Shown here piece after piece: positions 25,836 through 35,239 of a stretch of 64,000 nt of DNA (position 1 is the stretch's first letter; the number at the start of each line of letters is the position of its first letter). Below the pieces are notes generated by a model. The model had not been told where the DNA came from and searched no databases. It saw nothing but the letters and a program-made list of their open reading frames with translations. Both the position numbers and the translations under genes were made by a program. The stretch covers positions 34,858-98,857 of the forward strand of contig JBDUXZ010000017.1 of NCBI GenBank assembly GCA_039944855.1, read 5' to 3'. Source of the DNA: Rhodothermales bacterium. Lineage in GTDB: Bacteria; Bacteroidota; Rhodothermia; Rhodothermales; JANQRZ01.

Positions 25836-28800
25836 ATGCGCTTCCTCGCCCTGGCTACCGCGCTTCTCCTATCGTCCACCGCTTTCGCGCAGAACGTGCA
25901 TCTGGACACGACGCAGGCCCCCGTCCGCATCACGTCGATGGGGCAGCCGCCCGTCTTCAAGCCCTACGTGGTGGGCGCGGCGAGTTGGGATCGTGAGGCG
26001 GAGGCGGTGGGGCCGGACCTCACGGGTGGGGTGTACAGGGACCTCGTCAACCCCATCGTCGGCCTCGGGGTCGCGCTCGAAGGGTACGTCGGCTGGGCGG
26101 ACGGGGTCGAGGGCGGCGTCCGTCTGCTCGGGAGCGCGCGGTCCCTCGCGTTCCAACTAGGCGTGGAGCACCAGTTCGGCGAGGGCGGGGTGGACTTAGT
26201 CGTCTCGGCGCTGCCCCCGCTCCAGCGCGGCGGTCCGTTCGGGCAGGGCGGTGCGCTCCGCATCGACTGGGTGCCGACGCGGGGTCACTCGCTCCGGCTC
26301 GGCCTGACGATGCCCATCGCGCAGCGCTGGCTGGGCGAGGCCCGCCCGCCGAGCGCGACCGCACTGCTGCCTACCAGCCCTGACCCCGGCCCAGCCCCCG
26401 AGCCGCTCGGAGCGGACGTCGAGCAGGCGCTGCGCGAGGCCGCCGAGGGGGCCTTCTGGCTCAGCGTCTTCAGCTACGCCTTCCTCGACAACAGCGGCAG
26501 AGACGACGAGGCCAAGACGCTCGAAGCGTTCGAGACGAAGGTCCTCGCCTGGCGCGACTCGCTCACCCGGCGGGGGTCGGTGGGCGGCGGCTTCCCCACG
26601 TTCGCCCAGGCGGAAGAAGACTACCACGCTGGCCTGGAGCGGGCCTTCGCCCAGACCGTAGGCGCAGCGTCGGCCGAAAGCCTAGCCGACGCCGCACGGG
26701 CATCACTCCTCGACGAGGTGCTCTTGCCCTACGACCGCCTCATCGGCCAACCCAAGCGCACCGAGTCACTGCGGGGGCTATTCCCGGCGGCTCGCGCTCG
26801 CTTCGGACAGTGGCTGGGCGCGTCGATGTTCAGCGCCGAGGCGCAGCGGCGTGCGAAGGGCGCGTTCGATGGTCTGCTCGACATCGCCGAGGCGAACCGG
26901 GCTTGGATCCAGGGACAGTGGGCGGGGGACTCGCGCCCGGTCTGGCTCCCGCTCCAGCTCGGCCTGCGGCCCGACCAGCACGACTCGCAGGAGGAGTTGA
27001 ATGCGCTCGTCGGCCGCGCCGTCAGGCGTCCCTTCACGCAGGGCAACGTCGTCCTGCCGATCAACAACACCTGGTTCTTCCGCGATCTCACCACCTCGCT
27101 CCACGCCGCCGAGGAGTACCACGTCCTGTGGGTCCACGACTACAGCGGGCGCGACCCCATCGGGCAGCCCGACACCGTGGCCTACCGGGTGACGACGGGC
27201 GGCTATCTCGACGCGCTCACCCAGGCCGTGCGGCGCTACGACGAGACGGGGACGCTGCCGGCCTTCTTCGTCTTCCTCGACGAGAAGAGCTACGCCGCGA
27301 CCGAGGGGAAAATCTGGATGGACGTGCTCGAAGACCCGCTCGGCCATCGCTTCGGTCTGGCGGGGCACCCCGAGATGGAGGCCGGCGTCCGGCAGGCGCA
27401 GGAGGCACTCCGCATGGCCGTGGCCGGGTCCGAGCGGCTCCAGCGCGAGGCGGCCGAGCACGGCGAGGGCTGGCTACGAGATGTCGTCAAGGTCCACGTC
27501 AACATCACCTTCCCGTCGGACTTCTCGTTCCGCTCGTCGGAGCTGGTCTCGTGGTGGCCGGGGTGGTCCGACCTGCTCCCCGACGAGCTGATGCGCGACC
27601 ACCGCAAGCTCGCCTTCTACGACGTGACCGAGCGCGATCCCCGGCGCGGTCGGGCGCTCTTCGTCGGTACCGGGGTTGGCGAGCAGTACGCCTCACCGAC
27701 GTGGGAGGACCGGGGCGTGCTCACCGTCGGTCCGGCCCTCGTCGCGCTCAAGGACGCGGCGCGGGAGCTGCTGCTCGTGCAGGGCTTCGAGGCCGCCGAG
27801 ATTCCGCCGCCGCTCCGGGCGGAGACAAGCCCCCCGAACTACGACGATCTCGTGGCCGAGTGGAACGAGGCCGGGGCCGACGCCGACGCGCTCAACGTGC
27901 ACAACGAGGTGGGCTTTGCGCCGAAAGAGGCGACGCTCACGCAAGCCATCCTCTACACGCTGATGCCGAGCGGCTGCGTCATCTACGCCCCGGACTCGCT
28001 CTGGCTCAGCGCTTTCTGGGCGGGGCAACTCGTCGGGGCCGCCTTCCGCGGCTGCTCCGTCCGCGTGATCGCCCCGGCGCTCGCCAACGCGCCCTCGGCT
28101 TCCAGTCCGGTGATGGCGAGGAGCCGCGCCCTTGTCGCCCGGCTGCTCGCCGTCCAGACTCTGATGAGCGACGTGTTCGCTCAAGCCGGCGGGGACTTCC
28201 GCGTCGGGCTCTACACCCGGACCTCGCCCGTGGACGACCTGCCGGCGGTACTGGCGGAGGCGGCGGAGAACTTCGGCCCCGGCTCGTTCATGCGCGAGGA
28301 GATCCCGTTCTCCGACGAGGTCTACGACCTACTCGCGCGCGCCCCCGATATGCTCACCGAGGGCGGGTTCGAGGCAGACCCCCTCGTGACCGACGCGGTG
28401 GAGCGGTTGCCGCAGCTTCACCGCAAGACGCAGTTCCTCGCTATGCGGCCCGTGATGCGGGAGATCGCGCGTGAGATGGACGTCGCCACAGTTCGCGAGG
28501 GCCTCGCAAGCGCGGCCCGAGGGATGGCGCTCGCCGACAGCGTCCAGGGTACGATCGCCTCCCGCGCCGCCGTGGCGCACCCGATGGTCGCCCGCGTGGA
28601 CCAGCTACCCCCGGAGCTCCGCGACAGCACCGTGTTCTTCGCCCTCGTCGGCTCGATGAACAAGGACGCCCGCAGCATGATGCTCGACGGCGAGACGCTC
28701 CACGTCGTGGCCGGCCCGTGGAGCATGGTCCACTACCCCGACTTCGCGCTCCTGCTCGGGCGCACGACGTGGGTCGAAGAACAGCGGCAGATCGACGAGC

Positions 28801-28862
28801 TGATCCCGCCGTACAGCGCACTCAACCGCTGGCTGTCGCGTATCCTCCGCGACGTGTTGTGA
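25836..28862 (+). CDS. Large exported phospholipase D-like protein
   Basis: A 1008-aa protein. The ATG at 25836 begins a clean signal peptide (MRFLALATALLLSSTAFAQ); an earlier in-frame ATG at 25722 would bury it. Residue 589 starts HRKLAFYD, an H-x-K-x4-D motif, followed by ALFVGTGVGEQYASPTWEDR, which resembles the PLD catalytic half. A second half has HRKTQFLA at about 862, where the Asp is Ala, and GSMNKDARSMMLDGE at 939-953, the usual motif after a second HKD. The N-terminal 250 residues look like a beta-rich domain and residues 420-560 are unassigned. It should act in the periplasm or outside. The PLD assignment is mine from motifs; specific substrate unknown. Confidence 0.55.
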   Translation: MRFLALATALLLSSTAFAQNVHLDTTQAPVRITSMGQPPVFKPYVVGAASWDREAEAVGPDLTGGVYRDLVNPIVGLGVALEGYVGWADGVEGGVRLLGSARSLAFQLGVEHQFGEGGVDLVVSALPPLQRGGPFGQGGALRIDWVPTRGHSLRLGLTMPIAQRWLGEARPPSATALLPTSPDPGPAPEPLGADVEQALREAAEGAFWLSVFSYAFLDNSGRDDEAKTLEAFETKVLAWRDSLTRRGSVGGGFPTFAQAEEDYHAGLERAFAQTVGAASAESLADAARASLLDEVLLPYDRLIGQPKRTESLRGLFPAARARFGQWLGASMFSAEAQRRAKGAFDGLLDIAEANRAWIQGQWAGDSRPVWLPLQLGLRPDQHDSQEELNALVGRAVRRPFTQGNVVLPINNTWFFRDLTTSLHAAEEYHVLWVHDYSGRDPIGQPDTVAYRVTTGGYLDALTQAVRRYDETGTLPAFFVFLDEKSYAATEGKIWMDVLEDPLGHRFGLAGHPEMEAGVRQAQEALRMAVAGSERLQREAAEHGEGWLRDVVKVHVNITFPSDFSFRSSELVSWWPGWSDLLPDELMRDHRKLAFYDVTERDPRRGRALFVGTGVGEQYASPTWEDRGVLTVGPALVALKDAARELLLVQGFEAAEIPPPLRAETSPPNYDDLVAEWNEAGADADALNVHNEVGFAPKEATLTQAILYTLMPSGCVIYAPDSLWLSAFWAGQLVGAAFRGCSVRVIAPALANAPSASSPVMARSRALVARLLAVQTLMSDVFAQAGGDFRVGLYTRTSPVDDLPAVLAEAAENFGPGSFMREEIPFSDEVYDLLARAPDMLTEGGFEADPLVTDAVERLPQLHRKTQFLAMRPVMREIAREMDVATVREGLASAARGMALADSVQGTIASRAAVAHPMVARVDQLPPELRDSTVFFALVGSMNKDARSMMLDGETLHVVAGPWSMVHYPDFALLLGRTTWVEEQRQIDELIPPYSALNRWLSRILRDVL

Positions 28863-28926
28863 TGCGGCACGGGCTCTCTTTCGTACTAACCGCAGGGCGC
28901 GCTCGAAGGGACCGCTAACTCCGGCG

Positions 28927-29763
28927 TCAGACGAGCGTACTGCCCCGCTCGATCCACCCGCGCCGCCGGAAGTACCGCTCGACGAGCCATGCCGCGAGGG
29001 CCCACGCCGCGCCTATCGTCCAGCCTGCCAGCACGTCCGTCGGCCAGTGGACGCCGAGATAGATGCGGCTGATCCCGATGGCGAGCGTCACCACGACGGC
29101 CGTCGCCACGACGTACACCTTCAGCCGCCGCCGCGGGAGCGCCCGCGCCAGAAGGGCTCCGAGCGTGAGGTAGACCACGGCCGCCGTCGCCGAGTGCCCG
29201 CTCGGGAAGCTCGCCGAGAGCGCCTCCATCTGGTGCGCGACGAGGTCTGGACGCGGCCGGTCGAACCCCGACTTGAGCGCGAACGTCACGGCCACGCCGC
29301 TGAGGACGGACGCGACGAGAAATCCGGCGGCGCGCGGACGCCCGTCGAGGAGGAAGTACCCCACGGCGAGGAGTGTGACGAGCGACGTCAGGAGGACGCC
29401 GCCGAGCGCAGTGAGGTCGCGGACAGCCTCCTCGACCGCGACACCCCCGATGGGGTCGGCCAGGTCGTCGGCGTGGCGGAAGAGGAGGAGGAGCCGCTCG
29501 TCCACGGTCTGCGCGTCACCCTCAGTGACGACCTCGGCGAGGTGGGCGAAGCCGTAGGCCCCGGCTCCGAGCACGACAAGGGCTAGGAGCAAGGCGAGAT
29601 CGCGGCGGCGGCGAAGGGCGTGGAACAGCTCGCCAGCTTTGTCGACGAGCGCGCATAGCCAGTCGGGGGCGGATGCCGGGAGCAGCCTGGAGAGCGGATC
29701 CGGTTCGGGCCTTCTCCGCTGTCGCGCCGAAAGCGGTCGGGGTGTGTCTGGCTGGTCGGTCAT
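28927..29763 (-). CDS. PAP2-family membrane phosphatase
   Basis: A 278-aa protein with about five or six membrane helices. The three phosphatase motifs are present: KSGFDRPRP (motif 1), SFPSGHSATAA (motif 2) and SRIYLGVHWPTDVLAGW (motif 3). The N-terminal 50 residues are basic and proline-rich. Substrates of relatives are phosphatidate, undecaprenyl pyrophosphate or phosphatidylglycerophosphate. Its start overlaps the end of the next upstream gene by 4 bp, so it belongs to a same-strand run beginning with the SdiA-regulated lipoprotein. Confidence 0.88.
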   Translation of the reverse strand: MTDQPDTPRPLSARQRRRPEPDPLSRLLPASAPDWLCALVDKAGELFHALRRRRDLALLLALVVLGAGAYGFAHLAEVVTEGDAQTVDERLLLLFRHADDLADPIGGVAVEEAVRDLTALGGVLLTSLVTLLAVGYFLLDGRPRAAGFLVASVLSGVAVTFALKSGFDRPRPDLVAHQMEALSASFPSGHSATAAVVYLTLGALLARALPRRRLKVYVVATAVVVTLAIGISRIYLGVHWPTDVLAGWTIGAAWALAAWLVERYFRRRGWIERGSTLV

Positions 29764-30809
29764 CGTACCGTCTCACTCGGCCACGCCGATGAGGTTCGTT
29801 CAGTCAGGCTGGGAATAGGGCTGCGATAGTCCGAAGCGGTAGCGCCGTTGAGGAGCAGCGGGCGGACCACGCCACCGTAGTCTTCGTCGTCCGTGCCCAC
29901 GATGAGGACTGTGCCTCCACCGGCATCGGCTCCGGTGGTTGAGGGCTGGAGCGTGAGGCTCTCGACCTTCATCCCGTCGAGCGTCGCGAGGTGTTCCGGG
30001 GTTTCTGTCAGAATGAGGGCTGCGTGCTCCTCCCCATCCGGTTTAATCACTCCCACGCGCCAGACGGCGCTACGGAAGGGGCCGCCGTCGTGGTCGGGAT
30101 CGTAGGCCGAGGCCGCATAGATGTGCCCTTCTTCGTCTACATCGAGAGCAGAGATATGCCGGACGCCGGGTCCACTCGGGTCCGGGCTCTGGAAGGGGAC
30201 GCGCTCGATGCCCTCCAGGGTGAGCGGGTCCAGCGTGAGCCTGGCCCACGCGATCTCCGTCCCCGGCTTGCCGTCGGCCCGCTCGGCGAAGAGGAAGTAG
30301 AGGGTGCCCCCGACGCGGGTGACGGCGGTACCCTCGACGTCGTAGACCGGCACCGGCCAATCGGCGGCCTCGCGGATCTCCAGCGTGTCGCTTGCGGGGC
30401 CACGCACGAGGTCGGCCACGAAGATCCGCTCGAAGGCGGAGCCGTGGTTGCCGCTCTCGGCGAGGAGGTAGGTGTCGGTGCCGGGGACGCGGGCGATGCT
30501 TTCGAGGTCGTGGCTCGGCGCACCGCCCGGCCAGGTCACGGCGAGAGGCGTCCATCGGAGAGGCTCGCCAGCGTGCGGTAGCTCGATGAGGCTGACGCGG
30601 GAGAGCGCGGCCTCATCCGGCACCTTCGCGTCGTGGACGGCGAGGAACGTTCTGCCCTCGACCCATGCCAGCCCGCTGAGGTCTGGCAGCGCGCCGAGGT
30701 CCGGCAGCCCAGCCGTCTGCGGCACGGCGATCACTTTCTCGCGTCCGAGTGCGCCGACGGCGAGGACGAGCATCAGAATGAGGAAGAGCGTGCGTCTGGA
30801 GTGCGTCAT
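29760..30809 (-). CDS. Exported beta-propeller protein (DUF3616/esterase-like phytase type)
   Basis: A 349-aa protein. The chosen ATG (30809) gives a signal-type N-terminus (RRTLFLILMLVLAVGALG). The rest is repeated short beta segments with DLSGLAWVEGRTFLAVHD, HDLESIARVPGTDTYLLAESG, YDVEGTAV and VESLTLQPS, the acidic D-L-E/V-E-G patterns seen in phytase-like or esterase-like propellers. Function is not established. It overlaps the PAP2 gene by 4 bp and the Nudix gene by 4 bp, so it is tightly coupled to both. Confidence 0.6.
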   Translation of the reverse strand: MTHSRRTLFLILMLVLAVGALGREKVIAVPQTAGLPDLGALPDLSGLAWVEGRTFLAVHDAKVPDEAALSRVSLIELPHAGEPLRWTPLAVTWPGGAPSHDLESIARVPGTDTYLLAESGNHGSAFERIFVADLVRGPASDTLEIREAADWPVPVYDVEGTAVTRVGGTLYFLFAERADGKPGTEIAWARLTLDPLTLEGIERVPFQSPDPSGPGVRHISALDVDEEGHIYAASAYDPDHDGGPFRSAVWRVGVIKPDGEEHAALILTETPEHLATLDGMKVESLTLQPSTTGADAGGGTVLIVGTDDEDYGGVVRPLLLNGATASDYRSPIPSLTERTSSAWPSETVR

Positions 30810-31270
30810 GGCGAAGTCGAGGTCGTGCCGGGGGAGGCTTCGAGGTGAGCGGCGACCCGGTGCAGGAGGGGGCGGAGGCCCTCGACGTCCACGCGCTCGG
30901 CAGCTACGCGCAGGGGGAGCCACCGTCGCGCACGCTCTCCGTCCTCGGGCCACTCATCCAGCTCCGTATGAACCCGGAGGAGGTACGCCTCCACGAACGG
31001 GGCGTCGGGTTCGTCGTCGTGACGGTACCGGCCGATGGGAGCCGGTGCCACCGCACCGTCTACGCCGCCCTCTTCGAAGGCTTCGAGGCGGGCGGTGCCC
31101 CGAGGTCCCACATCGACCTCGACGTTCCCCTTCGGCACGATCCACCGCCCATTCGTCCGGCTCGTGACGAGGAGCACCTCGACGCTGCCGCCTCGGCATC
31201 GGTACGGGATGGCCGCGACCTGCTCGACGCCCGCTCGGGTACGCATCGCTCTGTTCTTCGTCTCGCTCAT
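30806..31270 (-). CDS. Nudix hydrolase of the diphosphoinositol-phosphatase type, variant Nudix box
   Basis: A 154-aa protein. The fold start AAIPYRCRGGSVEVLLVTSR and WIVPKGNVE are typical of DIPP-like Nudix enzymes. The Nudix box is atypical: the R-E-x2-E-E-x-G core appears as RLEAFEEGGV, with Leu in the place of the conserved Arg, while the two catalytic Glu remain. It may cleave dinucleoside or inositol polyphosphates. Two phytase/esterase-like propellers and a PAP2 phosphatase sit in the same run, so a shared phosphate-metabolism theme is possible. Confidence 0.75.
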   Translation of the reverse strand: MSETKNRAMRTRAGVEQVAAIPYRCRGGSVEVLLVTSRTNGRWIVPKGNVEVDVGPRGTARLEAFEEGGVDGAVAPAPIGRYRHDDEPDAPFVEAYLLRVHTELDEWPEDGERARRWLPLRVAAERVDVEGLRPLLHRVAAHLEASPGTTSTSP

Positions 31271-32157
31271 CGGGTTCCCTCGTGGGCGAGACCCTCGTAC
31301 GAGAACCGCACCAGCACGGGCGGCCCGTCGTCCCCCTCGCTGGCGACGAAGAGGTCGCCGTTCGGGAGGAACGCGAGCGCCTCGGGCTGCTCGAACCCGG
31401 CGGCCTCGATGCTCCAGACGTCCGCCACGGTGCCGCCGGGTGTGAGAGCGACGAGCGCCTTCCGCTTCGAGGAGAGCACGACGGTCTCACCCGTGACGGG
31501 GTGGACGGCCACGGCGGACGGCTTCAGTTTCTTCCTGCCGGGCACGGCGTCAGGGTCGATCACGAAGGCCGGTTCGGGCGTGAACGTGTCTCTCGTGAGG
31601 TCGAAGGCGTAGACCGCTTTCTGGTCACCGATACCGTCTTCCTTGCAGGCGATGAGGAGACGAGCACGGGCCGCGTCGTAGCCCAGCCCCTCAGCGTCGC
31701 AGTCCGGCCCGAGGCCGGTGGCGTGCGTGCGGAGCCGGGTGTCGCCTCCCTCCCACCCCTCGACCTCGAAGAGCGTGCCGTCGGAGCGGAGGACGAAGAG
31801 GCGGCCCGAAGCCAGCTCCACCCCCTCGTAGTCGCCCGGCGACCCGAAGGGCATGACGGCCGCGATCTCGCCCGTCCCCACGTCCAGCAGGTAGAGCGTG
31901 CCCGTCTCGTCTTCGACCGCGCCGAGGTGGCGTCCGTCGAGCACGGTGAGGGCGGAGATCTCCCGGAGGTCGGGGGGCAGGGTGAAGACGGCGGCGGGCT
32001 GGTCGAACCGGTAGGGCGCGGGGCGCGAGGTCCCGGCGTCGGAGATGGTCTGGGCAGGCGATGCCGCTGTGCGCGGCGATGCTGCGGGGTCGCTCGGCTG
32101 ACACGCGCCGAACGGCACGGACAGGATCAGCGCGAACACGATGAGGGGCGCTTTCAT
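31267..32157 (-). CDS. SdiA-regulated/YjiK-like lipoprotein propeller
   Basis: A 296-aa lipoprotein from the ATG at 32157: signal FALILSVPFGACQ with lipobox FGAC. The body has repeated propeller segments (REISALTVLDGRHLGAVEDE, DYEGVELASGRLFVLRSDG, DCDAEGLGYDAARARLLIACKE, PEALAFLPNGDLFVASEGDDG), the pattern of the SdiA-regulated/phytase-like family. Function in the envelope is unknown; relatives bind calcium or cleave phytate. It overlaps the Nudix gene by 4 bp. Confidence 0.75.
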   Translation of the reverse strand: MKAPLIVFALILSVPFGACQPSDPAASPRTAASPAQTISDAGTSRPAPYRFDQPAAVFTLPPDLREISALTVLDGRHLGAVEDETGTLYLLDVGTGEIAAVMPFGSPGDYEGVELASGRLFVLRSDGTLFEVEGWEGGDTRLRTHATGLGPDCDAEGLGYDAARARLLIACKEDGIGDQKAVYAFDLTRDTFTPEPAFVIDPDAVPGRKKLKPSAVAVHPVTGETVVLSSKRKALVALTPGGTVADVWSIEAAGFEQPEALAFLPNGDLFVASEGDDGPPVLVRFSYEGLAHEGTR

Positions 32158-32215
32158 GGGGTTGGCTTCAAGGGGGGCGTGTTCGATGGCTCGAACGGGC
32201 GCGGTGAGTATGAGC

Positions 32216-32246
32216 GGCCCCGGCGGGGGACATCCCTGCCGGGGCC
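32216..32246. terminator. GC-rich hairpin after the PepSY gene
   Basis: A 13-bp stem (GGCCCCGGCGGGG at 32216-32228 pairs with CCCTGCCGGGGCC at 32234-32246, one G-T pair, 5-base loop) lies 29 bp beyond the PepSY stop on the minus strand. It is a probable terminator separating PepSY from the SdiA-regulated lipoprotein gene. The same stem core occurs at 15125 and 58994. Confidence 0.55.
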
Positions 32247-32274
32247 GGTCACGCATCGGACGGGGGCGTCCCGG

Positions 32275-32679
32275 TTAGTCCTGCTCGGTGCAGAGCACCT
32301 CGCCGCTGCCGGCGTCGACGGTGACTTCGTGCTCGACGCGGTCGCGCTCGAGGTCCACCTCGTAGACGAGGTAGCCGTCCTCCTCGTCGAGGTCGACATC
32401 CATGACGTTGTCGGCACTCATGCCGGAGATGGCGGCGAGGGCGGCGTCGCGGGCCTGCGCCTCGGTGACGCGGGCGAGCTCCATCATCGTTGCGCGCGGC
32501 GCGTCGTCGGCGACCTCGATTGTGCCGGTGATGGGGCCGCAGTCGTCGGCTCCGTCTATGAGCTGTTGCCCGTAGACGACGGTAGCAGGGATGAGGATGA
32601 GGGCCGCGAGCACGAGGAGGAGCGCGCCGCGCTTCCGTACGGTCTCGATGGTCGGCTTCTTCTGGGATTCGTTCTGCAT
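32275..32679 (-). CDS. PepSY-domain protein
   Basis: A 134-aa protein with one N-terminal membrane helix (about 18-37, RGALLLVLAALILIPATVVYG) and a C-terminal PepSY domain (RVTEAQARDAALAAISG ... DEEDGYLVYEVDLERDRVEHEVTVDAGSGEVL). PepSY domains inhibit peptidases or act with two-component sensors. It lies 118 bp from the end of the following histidine-kinase gene on the same strand and is probably a target of that system, as in PmrAB/QseBC-like arrangements. Confidence 0.8.
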   Translation of the reverse strand: MQNESQKKPTIETVRKRGALLLVLAALILIPATVVYGQQLIDGADDCGPITGTIEVADDAPRATMMELARVTEAQARDAALAAISGMSADNVMDVDLDEEDGYLVYEVDLERDRVEHEVTVDAGSGEVLCTEQD

Positions 32680-32797
32680 GGGATTGGCGGATGGGTTCTT
32701 GGGAGAGGGGCGCTCGTGATGGAGCGCCTGCTCGTGTACCCATCCAACGGACGGCCCCTTACGAGCGGCTTACCGTTCCCTTACAGTCTCGCAAGGT

Positions 32798-34294
32798 TCA
32801 GGCAGCGCTTCCGCCGGGGAGGCAGACCACGAACGCGGAGCCTTCGCCCGGACGGCTCTGCACCTCCACGCGTCCCCCGTGCGACTCGACGACGGCGCGG
32901 ACCAGGCTGAGCCCGAGGCCGAGCCCTCGCTCGTGCCGCGCGCCCTCGCCCCGGTAGTGCCGCTCCCAAATCCGTTCTGCGTCCTCGTCCGGGATGCCGG
33001 GGCCGGTGTCGCGCACGGCGATGCGGACCTCCTCGCTCTCTCGCCCGACCTCGACGCGCTCGGCCTCGACGGTGACGTGCCCGCCCGGCGGCGTGTACTT
33101 CACGGCGTTGTCGATGAGGTTGGCGAGGGCCTGCCGCATTCGGCTCCGGTCTACGGTCACCGTCACCGCCTGGTCCAGCCGTGTTTCCAGACGCACGCCC
33201 TTCTCCTCGGCCGCGAGGTCGTAGAAGCCCACGACGTCGTGGACGAGCTCCGACACGGGTACCGGTTCGAGGTCGAGCCGCATCGCCCCGGACTCGGCCT
33301 CGGCTACGTCCATGATGGCGTCGAGCGTGGCCGAGGCGGTTTCGGTCGCGGCCAGCACCTGCGCGAGCGCCTCGCGGTAGGCGCCACCGCCGCGCTCGCG
33401 CTGGAGGGCGAGGTCGGCCGCAGAGCGCACCCGGGTCAGCGGCGTGCGGAGGTCGTGGGCCACGTCGTCGAGCGTGCCCCGCAGGCGGCCGACGAGCGCC
33501 TCGATCCGGTCGAGCATCCGGTTGAAGAGGCGGAAGAGGTCGGCGAACTCCCCCTGCTCGGCCGGGGCCGGGGCGCGCTCCCGCACGTCGCCCGTGGCGA
33601 CGATCGCGTCGAGCGTGGTGACGAGGCGACGGATGGGCCGGAGCGCGCGGTGCGCCATGAACGCGCCGCCGAGGAGGGCGAAGAGCAGGAGCGGAATCGT
33701 GATGATGAGGAACACGCGGGGGAACGACTCCAGCACGTCGTCGCGCTCGTCGGAACTGATGCCTACTTGCAGGAATCCTCCGAGGAGATCGCTAGCCGAG
33801 CCGCCCCCAACGAGCAGGCGCGTGACGACCTCGACCTCTTGCTCCTCCTCGTCGCTCCACAGCCGGATGCGCTCGCCGGGCACGGGCTGGAGCCGCTCCA
33901 GCTCTACGAGGTCCGCCGGCTCCCACTCGTCCGGCGGCACGAGCAGCAGCGTGCGGTTCTCGCTGTCGGCGATGCGGAAGAGGAGCTCCTCGCCGCGGTC
34001 GTCGCCCCGAAGCGATGCAGCGATGCGGCGGACGCCGGCCAGCCCGTCGCGGGCGTAGGCCTGCTCGGCTGCGCGGAGCTGTGTCTCCACGAGCGCGTCG
34101 TCCTGCTGACGGAGGATGCTCCCGAGCAGGGCGTAGGTGAGCCCGAAAAGGACGGCGGCGCTGAGCGCGAAGAGGAGCGCGTAGCCGAGCGTGAGTCGGA
34201 GGCCGAGCGCGTTCCGCCGCCCTGCCTGCCGTGCCCGGTCGATCCAGCGTGGCCGGTTCGGGCGGGCCTGTTCGTCAGGACGTGCGGAGGACAT
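32798..34294 (-). CDS. Two-component sensor histidine kinase
   Basis: A 498-aa kinase of the OmpR partner type. It has two membrane helices (about 32-55 and 190-215) with a periplasmic sensor between, HAMP at about 215-270, His in VAHDLRTPLTR, an N box LANLIDNAVKYTP, a G1 box DTGPGIP and a G2 region HERGLGLGLSLV. All catalytic boxes are intact, unlike the kinase at 7537-8925. It overlaps the upstream response regulator gene by 20 bp. Confidence 0.92.
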   Translation of the reverse strand: MSSARPDEQARPNRPRWIDRARQAGRRNALGLRLTLGYALLFALSAAVLFGLTYALLGSILRQQDDALVETQLRAAEQAYARDGLAGVRRIAASLRGDDRGEELLFRIADSENRTLLLVPPDEWEPADLVELERLQPVPGERIRLWSDEEEQEVEVVTRLLVGGGSASDLLGGFLQVGISSDERDDVLESFPRVFLIITIPLLLFALLGGAFMAHRALRPIRRLVTTLDAIVATGDVRERAPAPAEQGEFADLFRLFNRMLDRIEALVGRLRGTLDDVAHDLRTPLTRVRSAADLALQRERGGGAYREALAQVLAATETASATLDAIMDVAEAESGAMRLDLEPVPVSELVHDVVGFYDLAAEEKGVRLETRLDQAVTVTVDRSRMRQALANLIDNAVKYTPPGGHVTVEAERVEVGRESEEVRIAVRDTGPGIPDEDAERIWERHYRGEGARHERGLGLGLSLVRAVVESHGGRVEVQSRPGEGSAFVVCLPGGSAA

Positions 34295-34949
34295 AGCCCA
34301 CCCCCCGAACGGTGTGGATCAGCTTCGGCTCGAAACTGTGGTCCACTTTCTGGCGGAGCCGGTGGACGAGCACCTCCTCGACGTTCGTCTGCGGGTCGAA
34401 GTCGAAGTCCCAGACGTGCTGCCGGATGGCCGTCTTCGAGACGGGGCGTTCGGCGTTGCGCATGAGGTATTCGAGGAGGGCGAACTCGTTCGGCTGGAGG
34501 TCGATCGGCTCGCCCGTGCGCGTGACCTCGCGCGTGAGGAGGTCGAGGTGGAGCGGCCCGGCGGTGAGGTGCGTCGGCTCCGTCGCCCCCGTGCTCCGGC
34601 GGATAAGGGCCTGGAGGCGGGCGAGGAGCTCGGCGAAGGCGAACGGCTTCGTGAGGTAGTCGTCGCCGCCGGCCTGGAGCCCACGCACGCGGTCGTCGAC
34701 GGTGCGTTTCGCGCTGAGGATGAGGAACGGCGTGGCGACGCCGCGCCCCCGGAGCCCCTCGATGAGGCTGAGCCCGTCACGCTGCGGCAGCATGAGATCG
34801 ACGACGGCGGCGTCGTAGGGCTCGTTCATGGCGAGGGCGAACGCCTCCTTCCCGTCGGCGGCGTGGTCGACGGCGTAGCCCGCTTCGCGCAGGCCCTCCT
34901 GCACGAACTCGGCGATGTGTCGGTCGTCCTCGACGACGAGGATGCGCAT
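34275..34949 (-). CDS. OmpR/PhoB-family response regulator
   Basis: A 224-aa protein. The receiver domain (1-115) has acidic pocket residues in VVEDD, phosphoacceptor Asp in AVVDLMLPQRDG (about residue 51), Thr/Ser in FLILSAK and Lys in YLTKPF. The DNA-binding winged helix (about 130-222) ends in LIHTVRGVGYVL. It is cotranscribed with the kinase and lies upstream of it. This is the last gene before the plasmid-type region; the 290-bp gap to the rep gene has no gene. Confidence 0.92.
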   Translation of the reverse strand: MRILVVEDDRHIAEFVQEGLREAGYAVDHAADGKEAFALAMNEPYDAAVVDLMLPQRDGLSLIEGLRGRGVATPFLILSAKRTVDDRVRGLQAGGDDYLTKPFAFAELLARLQALIRRSTGATEPTHLTAGPLHLDLLTREVTRTGEPIDLQPNEFALLEYLMRNAERPVSKTAIRQHVWDFDFDPQTNVEEVLVHRLRQKVDHSFEPKLIHTVRGVGYVLRTS

Positions 34950-35239
34950 GGTACGAAGCGGGCTAGATCAGTGGTGTTCGCGGTCGACGGGGATACGAGG
35001 CGCAGCGGGGGACAGGTCCGATAAAGAACGTGGAAGGCTGTTATTGCATGAAGAAACCTTCTCTGTCCTACACCCCACCGTCCTGCCCAACCCAGCCCCG
35101 CTTTCCCTCTCCCTCTTCTCCAACCCATCACCGCGCGCGTCGGCCCGAGAAGCATCTTGCAACTTGCAATAACGGAAGATCTCGCTGCAGAAAGCCAGCC
35201 TCTGAGCAGACTCATGCTAAGCACCGCGCACGAGGTGCC

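Noticed and set aside
35039..35173. Inverted words GTTATTGCA and TGCAATAAC in the gap between the response regulator and rep, considered as att or element boundary.
   Set aside because: They are inverted, 117 bp apart and lack any recombinase gene or matching copy elsewhere in the window.
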